A DNA stretch of 64,000 bases. Origin: Dyella solisilvae (GTDB taxonomy: Bacteria > Pseudomonadota > Gammaproteobacteria > Xanthomonadales > Rhodanobacteraceae). Of the stretch, positions 38,862 to 48,906 are shown piece by piece. Each line of letters opens with the position of its first letter. Position 1 is the first letter of the stretch. A model generated the notes under the pieces. That model saw only the letters and a program-made list of their open reading frames with translations, searched no databases and was not told the origin of the DNA. Position numbers and translations under genes: made by a program. The stretch lies in assembly GCF_003351225.1 (NCBI RefSeq), contig NZ_QQSY01000008.1, positions 1 through 64,000 on the forward strand, read 5' to 3'.

Positions 38862-39698
38862 ATGAAAGACCACACGATTCGTCCCGAACTGCGCGAATGG
38901 ATCCTCGCCACCGCCCGCTCCGGTTACGGCCCGGGCGACCTGCTTCGATTGATGCGCGATGCCGGCTACGGCGGCGAACAGAGCAAGCAGATCCTCGCCC
39001 GCGTGCTGAACATGCCGACGGCGGCCTTCGCGGCGGCGGTCAAGCAGTCGGCCCAGACCTGCCGCACTCGCCACCCCGCCGCGCCACAGCAGGTGGTGGA
39101 CGGCCATACCGTACGCGTCAGCCTCGCCACCGAGGCGCCGGTGATCCGCCTGCTCGAGGGGTTGCTCACGCCGGAGGAATGCGATGCGCTGATCGGCGAG
39201 GCGCAACCCCGCCTGCAGCGCTCGCTCACCGTGGATGTCGACGGCCAGCACCAGACCGACCAGCGCCGCACCAGCCTGGGCATGTTCTTCACGATCGGCG
39301 AGACGCCGCTGGTGCAGCGCATCGAGCAGCGGATCTCCCGTCTGCTGGACATCCCGGTCACCCATGGCGAGGGCCTGCAGATCCTGCATTACCTGCCGGG
39401 ACAGGAATACGAGCCGCATTTCGACTGGTTCGACCCTACCCAGCCCGGTTTTGGCGCCGTCACCGCGCGTGGCGGGCAGCGCATCGCCAGCGTGGTGATG
39501 TACCTCAATACCCCCGAGGAAGGTGGCGGCACCGGCTTCCCGGCCATCGGACTGACCGTCACCGCCATGCGTGGTTCAGCCGTCTATTTCGCCTACGACA
39601 GCGGCGACCAGGCCTCGTTGCACGCCGGCCTGCCCGTGCTCAAGGGCGAAAAATGGATTGCCACCAAGTGGTTGCGCGAACGGCCCTATCAGACCTGA
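38862..39698 (+). CDS. 2-oxoglutarate/Fe(II) oxygenase, prolyl 4-hydroxylase type
   Basis: A 278-residue dioxygenase. The C-terminal double-stranded beta-helix holds the iron triad H186-x-D188 (EPHFDWF) and H254 (ASLHAGLP), with K264 (KGEKWIATKW) for the 2-oxoglutarate carboxylate. The N-terminal 90 residues are a helical extension. It resembles bacterial prolyl-4-hydroxylase-like proteins; the target is unknown. The start at 38862 lies after an extended open frame that I judge non-coding. No neighbour suggests a substrate. Confidence 0.88.
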   Translation: MKDHTIRPELREWILATARSGYGPGDLLRLMRDAGYGGEQSKQILARVLNMPTAAFAAAVKQSAQTCRTRHPAAPQQVVDGHTVRVSLATEAPVIRLLEGLLTPEECDALIGEAQPRLQRSLTVDVDGQHQTDQRRTSLGMFFTIGETPLVQRIEQRISRLLDIPVTHGEGLQILHYLPGQEYEPHFDWFDPTQPGFGAVTARGGQRIASVVMYLNTPEEGGGTGFPAIGLTVTAMRGSAVYFAYDSGDQASLHAGLPVLKGEKWIATKWLRERPYQT

Positions 39699-39827
39699 GC
39701 ACCCCGCCAGTCCCCCACCAAGACTGAACTGCGGCCCCGGGGTGGGCCGGACGCTGCTGCGATGCACCAGCGTTTTGCCGTATCCTTGCGGGTCTTTGTT
39801 CTTGCCTACGCTCTCAAGGAAAGCCCC

Positions 39828-40367
39828 ATGGGTCTGCATCTCGTTAAAGCCGGCCGCAAGGTTCCGGACGAAATCAACGTCATCATCGAAATCCCCAAGG
39901 ACGCCGAGCCCGTCAAGTACGAGGTGGAGAAGGAAAGCGGCGCGATCTTCGTCGACCGCATCCTGTCCACCCCGATGCGCTACCCGTGCAACTACGGCTA
40001 TGTGCCGGGCACGCTGGGCGGCGATGGCGATCCGCTGGACGCGCTGGTGATCCTGCCGCTGCCGCTGGTGCCGGGCTCGGTGATCCGTTGCCATCCGGTC
40101 GGCATGCTGAAGATGACCGACGAAGCCGGCAGCGACGAGAAGCTGGTGGTGGTGCCGGTGGAGAAGATCTTCGCCGGCTACGCGCACATCAAGGACATCA
40201 AGCAGGTGTCCGGCCACTGGCTGGAGCGCATCGGCCACTTCTTCGAGCACTACAAGGATCTCGAGAAGGGCAAGTGGGTGAAGGTGGAAGGCTGGGTCGG
40301 CGCCGACGAGGCGAAGGCCGAGATCCTCGGCGGCATCGAGCGTTACGAGGCCGACCAGAAGGCCTGA
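39828..40367 (+). CDS. ppa: Inorganic pyrophosphatase (soluble, family I)
   Basis: Hydrolyses PPi to phosphate, Mg-dependent, cytoplasmic. The 179-residue enzyme has the family signature GDGDPLDAL, the active-site segment [32 protein letters not shown] and VVVPVEK, with a C-terminal [23 protein letters not shown] 39828 has AAGGA upstream. It is the third PPi-using enzyme in the neighbourhood and is followed by a strong terminator. Confidence 0.97.
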   Translation: MGLHLVKAGRKVPDEINVIIEIPKDAEPVKYEVEKESGAIFVDRILSTPMRYPCNYGYVPGTLGGDGDPLDALVILPLPLVPGSVIRCHPVGMLKMTDEAGSDEKLVVVPVEKIFAGYAHIKDIKQVSGHWLERIGHFFEHYKDLEKGKWVKVEGWVGADEAKAEILGGIERYEADQKA

Positions 40368-40381
40368 TCGACTCCGATCCG

Positions 40382-40416
40382 GGCGCGTCGCTCCCAGCGG
40401 GCGACGCGCCTTTTTT
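40382..40416 (+). terminator. Rho-independent terminator of ppa
   Basis: 10-base-pair stem GGCGCGTCGC/GCGACGCGCC (40382-40391, 40401-40410) followed by TTTTTT. It touches the 3' end of the convergent small gene and may serve both. Confidence 0.93.
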
Positions 40417-40591
40417 ATGCCTGGCTTTCCACTACCGGCGGCGCATGCGCGCCAGCCATCGACTGGTACGTATCGGACGCGGTGTACCACCACATCAGCG
40501 CGCACACCATCAGCACCAGGATGGACAGCGCGATCAGCACGACACGCAGGATCACATGGCCCTCGCGGGCCGCATGGCTCGACACCGGCAT
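40415..40591 (-). CDS. Small single-helix membrane protein
   Basis: A 58-residue protein: short polar N-terminus (MPVSSHAAREGHV), one hydrophobic helix (about 14-35, ILRVVLIALSILVLMVCALMWW), and a polar tail ending VVESQA. GAGAGG just before the ATG supports the start. I do not recognise a family. Convergent with ppa, sharing its terminator region. Confidence 0.6.
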   Translation of the reverse strand: MPVSSHAAREGHVILRVVLIALSILVLMVCALMWWYTASDTYQSMAGAHAPPVVESQA

Positions 40592-40962
40592 GATGCCTCT
40601 CCCGTTGACGACAGATGCCTTCCATAACGCGGCAGGCGCCGAGTGGCTGACTCGGTGCTTCACCGGCCCGCCAAGGTCGCCCGCTCGTCAGGCTGCATCG
40701 CAAAATCCTCCGCAAGCGCCGTTTCCGTCATGGCGCTGCGCCAAGCGAACGTAAGCGTGGGTGCGCGAAACGCAGGTGAAAAAAGCCATCGCAGGCACGT
40801 CCCCCGCCATGGTCGCTGGATCATGTATTGGACTGGCAGTGCGCTGAGTGGGCGGCTGCCGAGCGACGTGGTGACTAGCTGGCGGGACTTTCGCGCACTG
40901 AGTGCGCTGTTACAGGTGAGTCATGGCGTTCCGGCGAGAGATTCGCCGGAACGCCCGGTGGA
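40592..40962. other. Gap between the small membrane protein gene and thiC
   Basis: 371 bases with the thiC terminator at its right end; nothing else recognisable. The promoter for the minus-strand small gene should lie at its left side. Confidence 0.4.
40925..40955 (-). terminator. Terminator of thiC
   Basis: Perfect 12-base-pair stem (GGCGTTCCGGCG/CGCCGGAACGCC) with a 7-base loop, 7 bases past the thiC stop on the minus strand. No T run follows. Confidence 0.65.
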
Positions 40963-43067
<2,105 letters not shown>

Positions 43068-43141
43068 AGGGCGTCTATTTGACCACGAAGCGGGGAGACT
43101 CGCGAGTATGGCCGCCGAGGGCGGCCCAGGACGGGCGCGGA

Positions 43142-43792
43142 TCAGCGCGGCAGGTAGGCGCGCAGGAACATGTCCACGCCGTCGCGGGCGGTCTGCTCCA
43201 GCTCCGCGGTATAGGACTGGGCGCACTCCTCGCAGCCGAACATGCGGCGCAGGAGCATCTCGCCCTTGATCAGGGAAATGAACTGTCCCGCGGCGCGCGA
43301 GACGTTGGCGATGTCCAGCTTGCCCTCGTCAACCGCCTGTTGCAGCAGGCGTTTCATAAGCGCATTGCCACGCTCGGGACCCTCCTCCCACAGCAGCTTG
43401 CCGTACCGGGGGTTGCCCTGGCGGCAGTCGCTGAGGATGGCGCGGAAGGTACCGACGTTCTGTACGTCGCAGTCCAGGCGTACATGGTGCAGGGCGATGC
43501 GTTCCAGCGTCACGCGGATGTCTTCGCCGGCGACATACTGGTACGTATCTTCCGGCAGCAGGTCCTGGATGCGCGCGCGGATGACTTCGCGGAACAGGTT
43601 GTCCTTGTCACCGAAGTGGCTGTAGACGGTGAGCTTGGACACGCCCGCCTCGGCCGCGACGGCGTCCATGCTGGTGCCCGCGAAGGCATTGCGGATGAAC
43701 AGGGCCTTGGCGGCCTCCAGGATCGCCGCACGCTTTTCCATGTCCTTGGGACGGCCGGGCCCCTGCGGCTTGGTCTGCGGGATCGAGCTCAT
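43142..43792 (-). CDS. TetR/AcrR-family transcriptional regulator
   Basis: A 216-residue repressor-type protein. The N-terminal helix-turn-helix (AAILEAAKALFIRNAFAGTSMDAVAAEAGVSKLTVYSHFGDKDNLF, about 22-67) is typical. The ligand domain contains FGCEECAQ, a possible cysteine site. ATG 43792 has AAGGTG upstream. The 5' region contains a palindromic, AT-rich operator candidate and a divergent small gene. The downstream neighbour on the strand is the thiC leader region, with no obvious target. Confidence 0.92.
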   Translation of the reverse strand: MSSIPQTKPQGPGRPKDMEKRAAILEAAKALFIRNAFAGTSMDAVAAEAGVSKLTVYSHFGDKDNLFREVIRARIQDLLPEDTYQYVAGEDIRVTLERIALHHVRLDCDVQNVGTFRAILSDCRQGNPRYGKLLWEEGPERGNALMKRLLQQAVDEGKLDIANVSRAAGQFISLIKGEMLLRRMFGCEECAQSYTAELEQTARDGVDMFLRAYLPR

Positions 43793-43830
43793 GGCAACAC
43801 CTTCAAGAATGGCTTTTGGCTTCACAAACG

Positions 43831-43868
43831 AATAACACGCGTTTAGTATACGCGACGGTTTAGTTATT
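43831..43868. promoter_or_regulatory. Candidate TetR operator in the divergent promoter
   Basis: CGCGT-N7-ACGCG (43838-43854) is a 17-base palindrome centred on TTAGTAT, framed by AATAAC (43831-43836) and GTTATT (43863-43868). It is an AT-rich island about 46-76 bases upstream of the tetR start and 30-67 bases before the plus-strand ORF. Inferred to be an autoregulatory operator. Confidence 0.5.
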
Positions 43869-43897
43869 TTCCATGGCCACGATACACGGCTTCCCCC

Positions 43898-44233
43898 ATG
43901 TCCACCACTATCGCAGAACTCAACCTCAGTCCGGCCTACCGCCTCGCCCAGCGCGCCGTCGCCTCCTGGCTCGAGCGAGCCGATGCAGACGCCCGCCAGC
44001 AGGCCTTCGCCACCCGCGCGGCCCTGTCTGGCCTGGACGCGACCGAGCGCGGCCGCCTGGCGCGCTGGCTGGCGTGGCTGGCGGTTGCGGCGATGAGCCG
44101 CGGCGCCGCCTCGCCGGGGGAACGCATCCGTCGTCTTGACGCATCCTTGCATCAGGCGATGCAAGATGCATTCGCGCGCCTGCCAGCCGGCATGCTCGCC
44201 ATTTCTCCGCGAGTCCAGCGCCGTAGCGCTTGA
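43898..44233 (+). CDS. Small hypothetical protein divergent from tetR
   Basis: A 111-residue alpha-helical protein (MSTTIAELNLSPAYRLAQRA...) rich in Ala and Arg, with no transmembrane helix or motif I recognise. It starts close to the operator candidate, so the TetR protein might control it. The ribosome site is weak, and antisense frames are also open, so it is a moderate-confidence call. Confidence 0.5.
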   Translation: MSTTIAELNLSPAYRLAQRAVASWLERADADARQQAFATRAALSGLDATERGRLARWLAWLAVAAMSRGAASPGERIRRLDASLHQAMQDAFARLPAGMLAISPRVQRRSA

Positions 44234-44396
44234 GTGTCCGCGGACAGCGCGCCACGCATGACTTCCGTCAACCAAGCGCGATGACTTCCGGCACTTCGTG
44301 GTATCTCGACCAGGCCGCAGGCTTTGCACATTGTCGGAAACTGGCTAAGCGCTTATCCTTTTTAGCCTTTTTTCGATCCGAACAGGACGCAGCAAG

Positions 44397-45056
44397 ATGG
44401 CGATGAACTTCGAACAGGCGCGACTCAACATGGTGGAGAACCAGGTGCGCCCCTGGGAGGTGCTGGATGCGCGCGTACTTGATGTGCTCGGCAGCGTGCG
44501 CCGCGAGGACTTCGTTGCCACAGAACATCGCAAGCTGGCCTTCGCCGACCTGTGCCTGCCGCTCGGCCATGGCGAGGTGATGATGAAGCCGGTGGTCGAG
44601 GGCCGCGTGCTGCAGGCGCTGGAACTCACCCCGACCGACCAGGTGCTGGAGATCGGCACGGGCTCGGGCTTCCTCACCGCTTGCCTGGCCAGGCTGTCTG
44701 CCGGCGTCACCAGCGTGGACATCCACGCCGATTTCATTGCGACGGCGGGCGAGCGCCTGGCCAAGGCCGGCATCGCCAACGTCAAGCTGGAGACCGGCGA
44801 AGCGGTGGCCGGCTGGCAGCCGAACGGCCTGTTCGACGCGATCGTGGTGTCCGGCGCGGTCTACCAGATCCCGCAACGCTTCCTTTCCTGGCTCAAGCCG
44901 GGTGGCCGCCTGCTGGTGGTCCGCGGCGAGTCACCGGTGCAGCAGGTGCTGCTGCTGACCCACGAGGGTAACGGCCGTTTCCGCGAAGAGGCGCTGTTCG
45001 AAACCGACCTGCCGTACCTCCAGCACGCCGAACCGCCGCGTCGCTTCGTTTTCTGA
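44397..45056 (+). CDS. Protein-L-isoaspartate O-methyltransferase-like protein
   Basis: A 219-residue SAM-dependent methyltransferase. It has NMVENQVRPWEVLD near the start, the PCMT-type RREDFV...LAFAD segment, LPLGHGEVMMKP, and the SAM motif VLEIGTGSGFLTACLA (about 82-97). It matches the PIMT family, which repairs isoaspartyl residues, but this subgroup beside tolC may have diverged in function. It lies 27 bases upstream of tolC on the same strand and is likely cotranscribed with it, as in other Xanthomonadales. ATG 44397 and 44403 are both possible. Confidence 0.87.
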   Translation: MAMNFEQARLNMVENQVRPWEVLDARVLDVLGSVRREDFVATEHRKLAFADLCLPLGHGEVMMKPVVEGRVLQALELTPTDQVLEIGTGSGFLTACLARLSAGVTSVDIHADFIATAGERLAKAGIANVKLETGEAVAGWQPNGLFDAIVVSGAVYQIPQRFLSWLKPGGRLLVVRGESPVQQVLLLTHEGNGRFREEALFETDLPYLQHAEPPRRFVF

Positions 45057-45083
45057 CCCCATTCCCCAAACAAGAGGCAACCC

Positions 45084-46412
45084 ATGCGCTTGAAGCTTCT
45101 GACCCTCGCCCTGGCCTTGTCGGCGCTACCGCTGGCCGGCCACAGCGAGGACTTGCTGGATGCATACCGAGAAGCCCGCGCCAATGATCCGGTGCTGTCG
45201 CAGGCGCAAGCCACCCGACTGGCCACCGGGGAAGGCGTCACCCAGGCGCGTGCGGTGATGCTGCCGCAGCTCAACGGCAGCTTCGGCGTGACGCAGCAGT
45301 CCACCGGCGCCAACCTTGCCAACGGCACCATTCAGGGTCAGGGGCATTCGCGTACGCGTTCGCTGTCCGCCACCCTGGATCAGTCCATCGTTGACCTGAG
45401 CCAGTGGGCCAACCTGTCGGCCGCCCGTTCGCAGGCGTCGTCGCAGGACGCCACCTACGATGCGGCGCTGCAGGCGCTGTACGTACGCGTCACCACGGCC
45501 TATTTCGGCGTACTCACCAGCCAGGACGCGCTCGTGTTCTCCAAGGCCAACGAGGATGCCTTCAAGGAGGCCTATGACCAAGCCGACCAGCGCTTCAAGG
45601 TGGGCCTCTCGGCGGTGACCGACGTCTATCAGGCGAAGTCCTACTACGAGCTGGCCAAGGCGCAGACCATCGCCGCGCAGAACACGCTCAACGACGCCAA
45701 GGAAGCGCTCACCCAGATCACCGGCAAGCCGGTGACCGATCTGAAGAAGCTGCGCGAGGACCTGCCGCTGACGCCGCCGAACCCGGCCGATCCGGACGCC
45801 TGGGTGCAGTCCGCGCTCAAGACCAACGCCACCATCCAGGCCAACCAGTACAACGTGGAAGCGGCCGAGCACAGCATCGATTCGGCACGCGCCGGCCACC
45901 TGCCGACGCTCAGCGCCTCGGTGTCGCGCGGCAAGGACACCACCTGGCTGGAACAGGGCAGCGCCGATGTGCGCGGCAACGGCGCCTACGGCACCACGAT
46001 CGGCCTGCAGGTGAACATTCCGATCTTCTCGGGCGGCGCCACCCAGTCGAGGGTGCGCCAGTCGATCTACCAGCGCGACGAGGCCCAGGATTCGCTGGAA
46101 TCCACCCGCCGCCAGGTCGTGCGCGACACTCTCAACTTCTACCGCTCGGTGCTCTCGGGCATCAGCCAGGTGGAAGCGAACAAGGCCTCGGTGGAATCGG
46201 GCCAGAAGGCGCTGGAAGCCACCCGCGCCGGCTTCGACGTGGGCACCCAGACCATGCTGAACGTGCTCAACGCGATTCAGACCCTGACCCAGGCCGAGAG
46301 CAGCTACTCGCAGTCGCGCCACGCGTTGGTGCTGGACGAGCTGGAGCTCAAGCAGTCGGCAGGTTCGATTGACCTGAAGGACATGGAGATGGTCAACGCG
46401 ATGCTGCAGTAA
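45084..46412 (+). CDS. tolC: TolC-type outer-membrane channel
   Basis: A 442-residue outer-membrane efflux/secretion channel. Signal peptide MRLKLLTLALALSALPLAGHS is followed by EDLLDAYREARANDPVLSQAQA, the canonical TolC start. Two repeats of long helical hairpins with beta strands follow (RSLSATLDQSIVDLSQWANL, GLQVNIPIFSGGATQSRVRQ). Unlike the OprM-type gene at 20.6 kb it has no lipobox, fitting classical TolC that serves type I secretion and several pumps. Confidence 0.95.
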   Translation: MRLKLLTLALALSALPLAGHSEDLLDAYREARANDPVLSQAQATRLATGEGVTQARAVMLPQLNGSFGVTQQSTGANLANGTIQGQGHSRTRSLSATLDQSIVDLSQWANLSAARSQASSQDATYDAALQALYVRVTTAYFGVLTSQDALVFSKANEDAFKEAYDQADQRFKVGLSAVTDVYQAKSYYELAKAQTIAAQNTLNDAKEALTQITGKPVTDLKKLREDLPLTPPNPADPDAWVQSALKTNATIQANQYNVEAAEHSIDSARAGHLPTLSASVSRGKDTTWLEQGSADVRGNGAYGTTIGLQVNIPIFSGGATQSRVRQSIYQRDEAQDSLESTRRQVVRDTLNFYRSVLSGISQVEANKASVESGQKALEATRAGFDVGTQTMLNVLNAIQTLTQAESSYSQSRHALVLDELELKQSAGSIDLKDMEMVNAMLQ

Positions 46413-46442
46413 GCCGCCGCGCCGCCAACCATGCACAGACGC

Positions 46443-46467
46443 AAAGGCCGGGCTTGTCCCGGCCTTT
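46443..46467. terminator. Bidirectional terminator between tolC and waaA
   Basis: AAAGGCCGGG-CTTGT-CCCGGCCTTT, a perfect 10-base-pair stem flanked by A-rich and T-rich ends so that it works in both directions between two convergent genes. Confidence 0.88.
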
Positions 46468-46494
46468 GTCGTCATGGCGCCGACGAATGGACGT

Positions 46495-47760
46495 CTATTC
46501 CTGCAGCAGCGCGTCGATCATGCCCATCACGCGCTGGACCGCGCCGCGCTCGCTGTCGAACACGATGCGCGCGGCGGCGCCCATGTGCTCGCACATGGGC
46601 TGGTCGCGCAGCAACTGCGAGACCACCGGCGCCAGCTCCTCGGCGGTGTGCACGCGAACGGCGCCGCCCTCCTGGATCAGGGTGAGGGTGATTTCCTCGA
46701 AATTGAATGTATGCGGCCCCACCAGCACCGGCGTGGACAGGGCCGCCGGCTCCAGCACGTTGTGCCCGCCGATCGGCACCAGGCTGCCGCCGACGAAGGC
46801 CAGGTCAGAGGCGGCGTAGAACGGCATCAGCTCGCCCATGGCGTCGATCACGAACACCTTGTGCACTGCCGACGGAACCCGGTCGCCGCTGCGCGTGCCG
46901 ACCGTGAAGCCCAGGCTGCGCGCGGAGTTCTCCACCAGCTTGAAGCGCTCCGGATGGCGGGGGGCGATCAGCAGCAGCGCGTCCGGCCAGCGCTTGAGCA
47001 CCTCCAGGTGCGCTTCGAGCACAGGCAGTTCCTCGCCCTCGTGCGTGCTGCCGGCGATCCACACCGGTCGCAACGGCCCCCACTGCCGGCGCAGCTCCTC
47101 ACCCTTGAGCTCGGCGTCGTACGGCACCGGCATATCGAACTTGAGGTTGCCGGTGACGACGATCTTCTCTGCGCTCGCGCCCAGCACCCGATAGCGCGCC
47201 GCATCGGTGCGCGACTGCGCCGCGATCTGCCGCACGCAGCCCAGCGCGCGCGCCACCAGCTTGCCCATCGGCTTGTAGCCGCGCAGCGAGCGCTCGGAGA
47301 GGCGCGCGTTGACGATCATCAGCGGAATGCCGCGCTTGCGGCATGCGAAGTACAGGTTCAGCCAGATCTCGGTCTCGACGATCACCGCCAGCCGCGGCCG
47401 CACGAGTCGCAGGAAGCGCCTCACCGCAAACGGCAGGTCGTACGGCAGGTAGACGTGGAAAACGCTGTCACCGAACAACTGGCGCACGCGCTCGGATCCC
47501 GTGGGCGTCACCGTGGTGACCACCATCGGCGCATTGGGGTAGTCGCGTTGCAGCGCCTTGATCAGCGGCTCGGCCGCATTGACCTCCCCCACCGACACCG
47601 CATGCACCCACAGGCTGCCGCTGAACCCGGGCGGGGTAAAGAAGCCAAAGCGCTCGCGCCAGCGCTTGCGGTAGTCGCGAAAGCGCACGCCACGCGCAAA
47701 CAGCCGCAGCAGGAACAGCGGCGTCACCAGGTACACGACGAGGGTATAGAGGAAGCGCAA
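46495..47760 (-). CDS. waaA: 3-deoxy-D-manno-octulosonic acid (Kdo) transferase
   Basis: Adds Kdo to lipid A precursor at the inner-membrane face. The 421-residue GT30 enzyme starts with a membrane anchor (MRFLYTLVVYLVTPLFLLRLF), then RWRERFGFF, HAVSVGEVNAAEPLI (catalytic Glu), VVTTVTPTGSERV, ETEIWLNL, ARLSERSLRGY, GNLKFD, GSTHEGEE and GGHNVLEPAALSTPVLVGPHTFNF. It is divergent from the acyltransferase gene next to it. Together they begin the LPS locus. Confidence 0.96.
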   Translation of the reverse strand: MRFLYTLVVYLVTPLFLLRLFARGVRFRDYRKRWRERFGFFTPPGFSGSLWVHAVSVGEVNAAEPLIKALQRDYPNAPMVVTTVTPTGSERVRQLFGDSVFHVYLPYDLPFAVRRFLRLVRPRLAVIVETEIWLNLYFACRKRGIPLMIVNARLSERSLRGYKPMGKLVARALGCVRQIAAQSRTDAARYRVLGASAEKIVVTGNLKFDMPVPYDAELKGEELRRQWGPLRPVWIAGSTHEGEELPVLEAHLEVLKRWPDALLLIAPRHPERFKLVENSARSLGFTVGTRSGDRVPSAVHKVFVIDAMGELMPFYAASDLAFVGGSLVPIGGHNVLEPAALSTPVLVGPHTFNFEEITLTLIQEGGAVRVHTAEELAPVVSQLLRDQPMCEHMGAAARIVFDSERGAVQRVMGMIDALLQE

Positions 47761-47890
47761 CGGCAGGCCCTTGGTTATGGTGCGTCAGTATATCGGCTCG
47801 CGCCCGAGCACCCGGGGCATGGTCCCGGTGCGGCAACGCGGCTCGCGGCGCGGCTCGCCTCGGTTTGGCTTGTTCCTTACAATGCGCGCA

Positions 47891-48817
47891 ATGCCTGGCA
47901 TGTCCCGCCCCGCGCTCCCGCGCTCCCTGCTTGCACCCCAACACTGGCCCGCCTGGGTCGGCGCTGGCGTGGTGTGGCTGATCGCGCGCCTGCCGCGGCC
48001 ATGGCTGCTTGGCCTTGGGAGGCTGCTGGGGCGGCTGGTGCAGCACGTACCCTCGCCGCGGCGCCAGATCGCCGAAGCCAACATCGCGCTGTGCTTTCCC
48101 GAGCTGTCGAAGGCCGAGCAGGCCGCGCTGGCCAACGCGCATCTGCGCGACATCGGCATGATGATGGTGGAATTCGCTCTAGGCTGGTTGGGCAGCGAAC
48201 GGGCGATCGCCAATGTGCCGGTCCAGGTCGAGGGCCTGGAACATCTGGAAGCGGCCCGCGCCCAGGGAAAGGGCGTGCTGCTCGTGGGCGGCCACTTCTC
48301 CCACCTGGAATTGTGTGCGCGGCTGGTCTCGCAGCGTATCCGCATCTCCGGCATGTACCGGAGGATGGATTCGGCGGTGTTCGAGTGGGTGGTGCTGCGC
48401 GCGCGACTTGACTACGCCGAGGCGATGTTCGACAAGGACGACATCCGCGGCACGGTGAAGCATCTGCGCAGCGGCGGCACGCTGTGGTACGCGCCCGACC
48501 AGGACATGCGCAGCAAGGACAGCGTGTTCGTGCCGTTCTTCGGCGTGCCGGCGGCCACCATCACCGCGACCCATCATCTGGCGCGGATGTCCGGCGCGCT
48601 GGTGATCCCCTTCCACCACCGCCGCCTGCCCGGCAACGCGGGCTATGCCATGCGCCTGGGCGCGCCGCTGGAAGCATTCCCCAGCACCGACGTGCTCAAC
48701 GATACCGCGCGCGTCAACGTGTGCATCGAAGACATGGTGCGCGCCGCGCCCGAGCAATACCTGTGGGTGCACAAGCGCTTCAAGACGCGCCCTGAAGGCA
48801 GTCCCTCCATCTACTGA
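47891..48817 (+). CDS. LpxL-family lysophospholipid/lipid A acyltransferase
   Basis: A 308-residue inner-membrane acyltransferase. The catalytic H-x4-E motif is GGHFSHLE; GMYRRMDSAVFEWVVLRAR, AEAMFDKDDIRGTVKHLRSGG, YAPDQDM and VFVPFFGVPAATITATHHLAR are characteristic of the LpxL/LpxM/HtrB family. The N-terminal membrane helix is AWVGAGVVWLIARL. It likely adds a secondary acyl chain to lipid A. ATG 47891 and 47900 are alternatives. Partial copies of its 3' half occur twice downstream. Confidence 0.92.
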   Translation: MPGMSRPALPRSLLAPQHWPAWVGAGVVWLIARLPRPWLLGLGRLLGRLVQHVPSPRRQIAEANIALCFPELSKAEQAALANAHLRDIGMMMVEFALGWLGSERAIANVPVQVEGLEHLEAARAQGKGVLLVGGHFSHLELCARLVSQRIRISGMYRRMDSAVFEWVVLRARLDYAEAMFDKDDIRGTVKHLRSGGTLWYAPDQDMRSKDSVFVPFFGVPAATITATHHLARMSGALVIPFHHRRLPGNAGYAMRLGAPLEAFPSTDVLNDTARVNVCIEDMVRAAPEQYLWVHKRFKTRPEGSPSIY

Positions 48818-48867
48818 TCGATCCCGCCGCCGACGACTACCCAGGACACGGTGGCCGTCAGCGAAAA

Positions 48868-48893
48868 GCATCCCCGGCAGGCGCCGGGGATGC
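48868..48893 (-). terminator. Terminator of S53 peptidase 1
   Basis: 11-base-pair stem GCATCCCCGGC/GCCGGGGATGC with a 4-base loop; on the minus strand it is followed by TTTT. The same element, with compensatory changes, follows all three peptidase genes. Confidence 0.85.
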
Positions 48894-48906
48894 TGTATGG
48901 CCAGGG

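Noticed and set aside
44234-44396. Possible extra gene between the small hypothetical gene and the PIMT gene
   Set aside because: Only short frames without ribosome sites; treated as the promoter region of the PIMT-tolC unit.
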